From Micractinium sp. NFX-FRZ (Eukaryota > Chlorophyta > Trebouxiophyceae > Chlorellales > Chlorellaceae), in assembly GCA_029339195.1 (NCBI GenBank), contig JAPTJF010000832.1:1-10651 (forward strand): DNA of 10,651 bases. Direction: 5' to 3'. The notes under the pieces are model-generated. The model was given only the letters and a program-made list of their open reading frames with translations. It did no database searches and was not told where the DNA came from. Below, one piece after another: positions 8,501 to 10,651 of the stretch; positions within the stretch are counted from its first letter, which is position 1; every line of letters starts with the position of its first letter. The translations under genes and the position numbers were made by a program.

Positions 8501-9293
8501 GTGACTGTGTCTTCCCATACACAAGCGCCCTGGCACGCAGCGGTTCCAGTCAAGGAGAGGGAAGCAAAGAGCGAGCAAGTTGTGTCAAGTGGTGCAGCGC
8601 GTACGCCGGGCAGCAGAGCCAGGAGTGCGCTGCGGTGCCCGCCGGCAGGCTGCGCGCTGGTTGCTGCCGCATGGCTACGGCAATGCCGCGACTTCCACAG
8701 CTCGTCTGCATGCACCTGCTGCCCCCGCTGTTACCAATCATTTCAGGGGTTGCAGGCTACTGCCACACGTTTGCCGGCTGGCCCGCGGCGGCCGACGCAC
8801 GCAGCCAACACGGCAGCTCGTACGCGGGGTAGGTCGCTGAGCCCGCGGCATGACACAGTGCTGCATGCAGCACACCTCTTCTGCGGTCTGCCAGTGCACA
8901 GCACGACCAGAAACCAGTGCGAGTGGACAGTGGCAGCAGCAGCAGCAGCAGCCAGCAAACACTCCCCGCCGCCCGCCCGTCACTCACCGCCCGCACATCA
9001 GGCAGCTTGGCGCCAAAGCTGTTGTCGCTGGTGAGGCCCAGCACCTGCATCTGCTTCACGCTCAGCCCGTAGTCGGGGCCCGAGGGCGCCTGGCCCCCAG
9101 GCACCAGCAGGCCGCTTTGCTGCGTGTGGAAGCCAATCCCCATGCCCGCCAGGACCGCTGTCTGGGCGCGGGACTGCCGCGCATGGCGACGGCCGGCGAA
9201 GAGCAGCTGCGCGGAGGGTCGAGAGGGGCGGAGCGGAGTGGGCGAGCCCACTCGGCTGCTGCTGCAGGTCGCGGCGGCCTGGACGCGCTCCAT
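5566..9293 (-). CDS. CLPR1: Chloroplast ClpR subunit (non-catalytic ClpP paralogue), ClpR1-like, 8 exons
   Basis: Exons in gene order: 9293-8988, 8429-8271, 7949-7853, 7586-7489, 7059-6886, 6583-6510, 6114-6042, 5664-5566. All introns are GT-AG, phases agree, and the product is 359 residues. Residues 1 to about 45 are rich in Ser, Ala and Arg with few acids, as in a chloroplast transit peptide. The ClpP fold follows: GRICYIGMPLVPAV (146-159), VYVYINSTG (180-188), VGFETEATAI (197-206), GQAFGNAAMIL (223-233), PNARIMTCPP (245-254) and YFTPDQAVEYG (304-314). The ClpP triad Ser/His/Asp is replaced by Gly227, Cys252 and Asn302, so this is a ClpR. The PPRMNR and IKANELE segments and the C-terminal RRDYEG resemble plant ClpR1 as I remember it; paralogue naming needs a tree. 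In plants ClpR proteins join ClpP1 in the R-ring of the stromal protease. The chosen ATG has A at -3 and G at +4, but the frame stays open upstream to an ATG at 9683, so a longer N-terminus is possible. Confidence 0.9.
5886..5930 (-). repeat. Duplicated copy of the exon 7 end and donor site inside ClpR intron 7
   Basis: Plus-strand 5886-5922 matches 6010-6045 at 33 of 37 positions with one gap; the latter contains the true exon 7 donor. On the minus strand both read through a GTG/GTGAGT junction, and the match weakens but continues into exon sequence, where TGCAGCCCA is shared. The copy keeps a good donor at 5919-5918, so a partial duplication of the exon/intron border is likely. Confidence 0.75.
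5920..5970 (-). other. Possible 51-base cassette exon in ClpR intron 7
   Basis: Between an AG at 5972-5971 and the duplicated GTGAGT donor lies a 51-base stretch (17 codons) that is open in the phase required to fit between exons 7 and 8. It would add AAAVGRGGVLQPNHAGV, whose end echoes the QPSDAVV of exon 7. The acceptor lacks a clear pyrimidine tract, so use may be low or nil. Confidence 0.3.
8034..8068. repeat. 15-bp direct repeat in ClpR intron 2
   Basis: GGTGTATGCGAGCAG occurs at 8034-8048 and 8054-8068, a 20-base period. It is intronic and no function is evident. Confidence 0.9.
8858..8873. repeat. 16-bp perfect palindrome in ClpR intron 1
   Basis: GTGCTGCATGCAGCAC is its own reverse complement. 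It lies in intron 1 of the ClpR gene (8430-8987), another TGCATG-type palindrome in non-coding sequence. Confidence 0.85.
8934..8951. repeat. (CAG)6 microsatellite in ClpR intron 1
   Basis: Six perfect CAG units on the plus strand, just inside intron 1 about 36 bases from the exon 1 donor. Length polymorphism between strains would be expected. Confidence 0.9.
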
Positions 9294-9319
9294 GATGTTC
9301 CCAGAGCACTGCTCAGCCA

Positions 9320-9340
9320 CTAGGGAGGTCCCGAAGCCAT
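9320..9340 (-). promoter_or_regulatory. Possible upstream ORF before the ClpR start
   Basis: A seven-codon frame (ATG to TAG, MASGPP) begins 47 bases upstream of the chosen ClpR start, in a different frame and in a strong context (AAAATGG). If transcription begins upstream of it, it could lower translation of the main frame. The transcription start is unknown, so its presence in the mRNA is unproven. Confidence 0.3.
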
Positions 9341-10518
9341 TTTGGCTGGCCCACCCATCCTCCACGCTGGAGCGGGGTGGCACTCTGTTCCAGTTCATTG
9401 AACAGCCCGTCCAGCGGCGTGCCGGCGTCATTTCGATCACGCAAGGAAGGTAATGCCGGCTCACAAGCAGCCGTAACCTCCCGCAACATGCACAGATGGC
9501 CGCGACCAGCAGGTGCTCTAGCTTGGAGGCAGGTCGATCCCGCAGGGGGGGATGTCGAGGTTGGCATGCCCTGCGCGGACAATGTGGGGCGGGGGGAGCG
9601 AGAGCGGCCTGGGCAGCGGGCTGCGGCGGGCTGGCGGGAGGCTGGCTGGCGGCTGGTGCTTGCGGGGCGTCGGTCACAGCCAATTACTGTGCATGCCATG
9701 CACGCAGTGTTGTGTTGAGTTATTTTCTGGCACCATGCCGTGGGTGATCTATGACATGCGGCCAGTAAGGGGAGTACAGGCAGGGGCAACACGCGGCTCC
9801 GCTGCTGCCCTGCGCCCCTTCCCGGAACAGAATGCAGCCGGCTTGCGCTGCAGCTGCCTACCTTTGGGCCTGCTCATGACAAGTGCACATACTTGCTCCA
9901 ATAGCACATGCATGCCTTGATGTCACTTGTTGGCCAACGGGCCCTTCAAAGCAGCAGTCGCTGGCCCTGCCTGCACCTGGCTTGCCTTGCCCCAGCCCAG
10001 CCACACCACCGCCGCTGATCTGGCCCTCCGGAGCAGCGCGCCCTTGTGCAGCATCGGCCAGCGAATCCCGGTGCAGAGAACGCCCTCCCTCCTTGTTGCA
10101 TGCGCCACCAATGATGTGCTGTGCGCCACAGGGCATGGCAGCGGCACCAACGTGTGTCGAGCCGTTCGAGAGCGCTCCACTTGCTTCATTCCCCAGGTTC
10201 CATGCTCTGCACCTGCGCGTTGACACCCAGGTTGTATTGAAGCCAGCAGGAAAAACACAATCAGTAGGTCGTGACTTTGGGCACAAAAGCAAAGCTCTTA
10301 GGTGATGGAGGCTCTCCGCCTGGCTCGCCGAGGCGGTGCTGGCATGCCCTCCGCCTCCAAGCCTTCAAACAAGCAGCTGCAGCCTCACAGCCGCGCCTCG
10401 AGAAAGTTTGATCAGTGACAGTGCCCTACAATGGAAGCCGGTTACAAGAGCGCACTTGCTGGAGGGAGCAAAGAGGGCAAGGAGCTGTGCACAGGGGAGC
10501 CGCGCACAGAGCGGACAA

Positions 10519-10560
10519 GCGAATAATGCGGCAAATCGGCCATAGCGAACAATGCGGCAA
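10519..10560. repeat. Imperfect 16-bp direct repeat near the right edge
   Basis: GCGAATAATGCGGCAA (10519-10534) recurs as GCGAACAATGCGGCAA (10545-10560), with one mismatch and a 26-base period. It is outside any supported gene. Confidence 0.85.
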
Positions 10561-10651
10561 CAAGCCAGCCATTTGGTGAGGACCCCATGTATAGGGGGCT
10601 ACGCACAGCACATGCTGCGCGCCGGCGAAGACCGCCGGGCCGCTGGACCGA

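Larger units (their letters stand above)
9294..10651. other. No supported gene; upstream region of the ClpR gene and right flank
   Basis: This stretch should contain the promoter and 5' UTR of the ClpR gene. Open frames occur on both strands but none has a recognisable domain. Weak candidates on the plus strand are a ten-codon exon-like start at 9735-9764 followed by GTAAGG, a 56-codon frame at 10135-10305, a 37-codon frame at 10305-10418, and in the same frame after its stop a 31-codon frame at 10431-10526. They are not assembled here into a gene. A CATGCATGC string is at 9907-9915 and an imperfect direct repeat is at 10519-10560. Confidence 0.5.

Noticed and set aside
7026..8522. 498-codon uninterrupted frame on the minus strand
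   Set aside because: It contains ClpR exons 2 and 3 but then runs through introns and leaves the ClpP homology; exons 4 and 5 are in other frames with clean GT-AG junctions.
7716..9034. 260- and 272-codon plus-strand frames
   Set aside because: Antisense shadows of ClpR exons and introns, rich in Pro, Ala and Arg with no motif.
8757..9683. 308-codon minus-strand frame as a single gene
   Set aside because: Only its middle part (9293-8988) is ClpR exon 1; after 8988 it continues into intron 1, where homology stops at a GTGAGT donor.
10140..10180. tRNA-like GTTCGA string near 10162
   Set aside because: No cloverleaf arms can be placed around it.
1..10651. CRISPR array, insertion sequence or bacterial operon signals
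   Set aside because: No spaced identical repeats, no transposase-like frame and no terminal inverted repeats; the genes are spliced eukaryotic ones.

Overview
The window looks like nuclear DNA of a green alga (Chlorophyta), though the species cannot be named. The evidence is GC-rich sequence, two protein genes each split by many GT-AG introns with frequent GTGAG/GTGCG donors, TGTAA-type polyadenylation signals, and a nucleus-encoded chloroplast Clp subunit. No bacterial operon, rRNA, tRNA, CRISPR array or transposon was seen.

Layout. 1-746: no supported gene; its right end probably holds the promoter and 5' UTR of gene 1. 747-4911 (+): gene 1, rebuilt here as 16 exons and 507 residues. It is a predicted secreted GH18 (chitinase-family) protein with a phytocyanin-like N-terminal domain that has lost its copper ligands, then a six-cysteine CBM14/peritrophin-A-like chitin-binding domain, then the GH18 barrel with an altered catalytic motif. 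4912-5565: tail-to-tail intergenic stretch holding both polyadenylation signals, about ten bases apart on opposite strands. 5566-9293 (-): gene 2, rebuilt as 8 exons and 359 residues. It is a chloroplast ClpR protein, a ClpP paralogue without the Ser-His-Asp triad, most like ClpR1. 9294-10651: no supported gene; it should contain the gene 2 promoter and possibly the start of a divergent gene.

The two genes are convergent neighbours with no evident shared pathway: one product goes to the secretory route (cell wall or extracellular chitin/GlcNAc-polymer binding), the other to chloroplast proteolysis. All 22 introns of the two models have GT-AG ends and matching phases, which is the main support for the models. 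The least certain points are the 5' ends of both genes, the exon 4/5 junction of gene 1, and whether a duplicated exon end inside the last intron of gene 2 is used.
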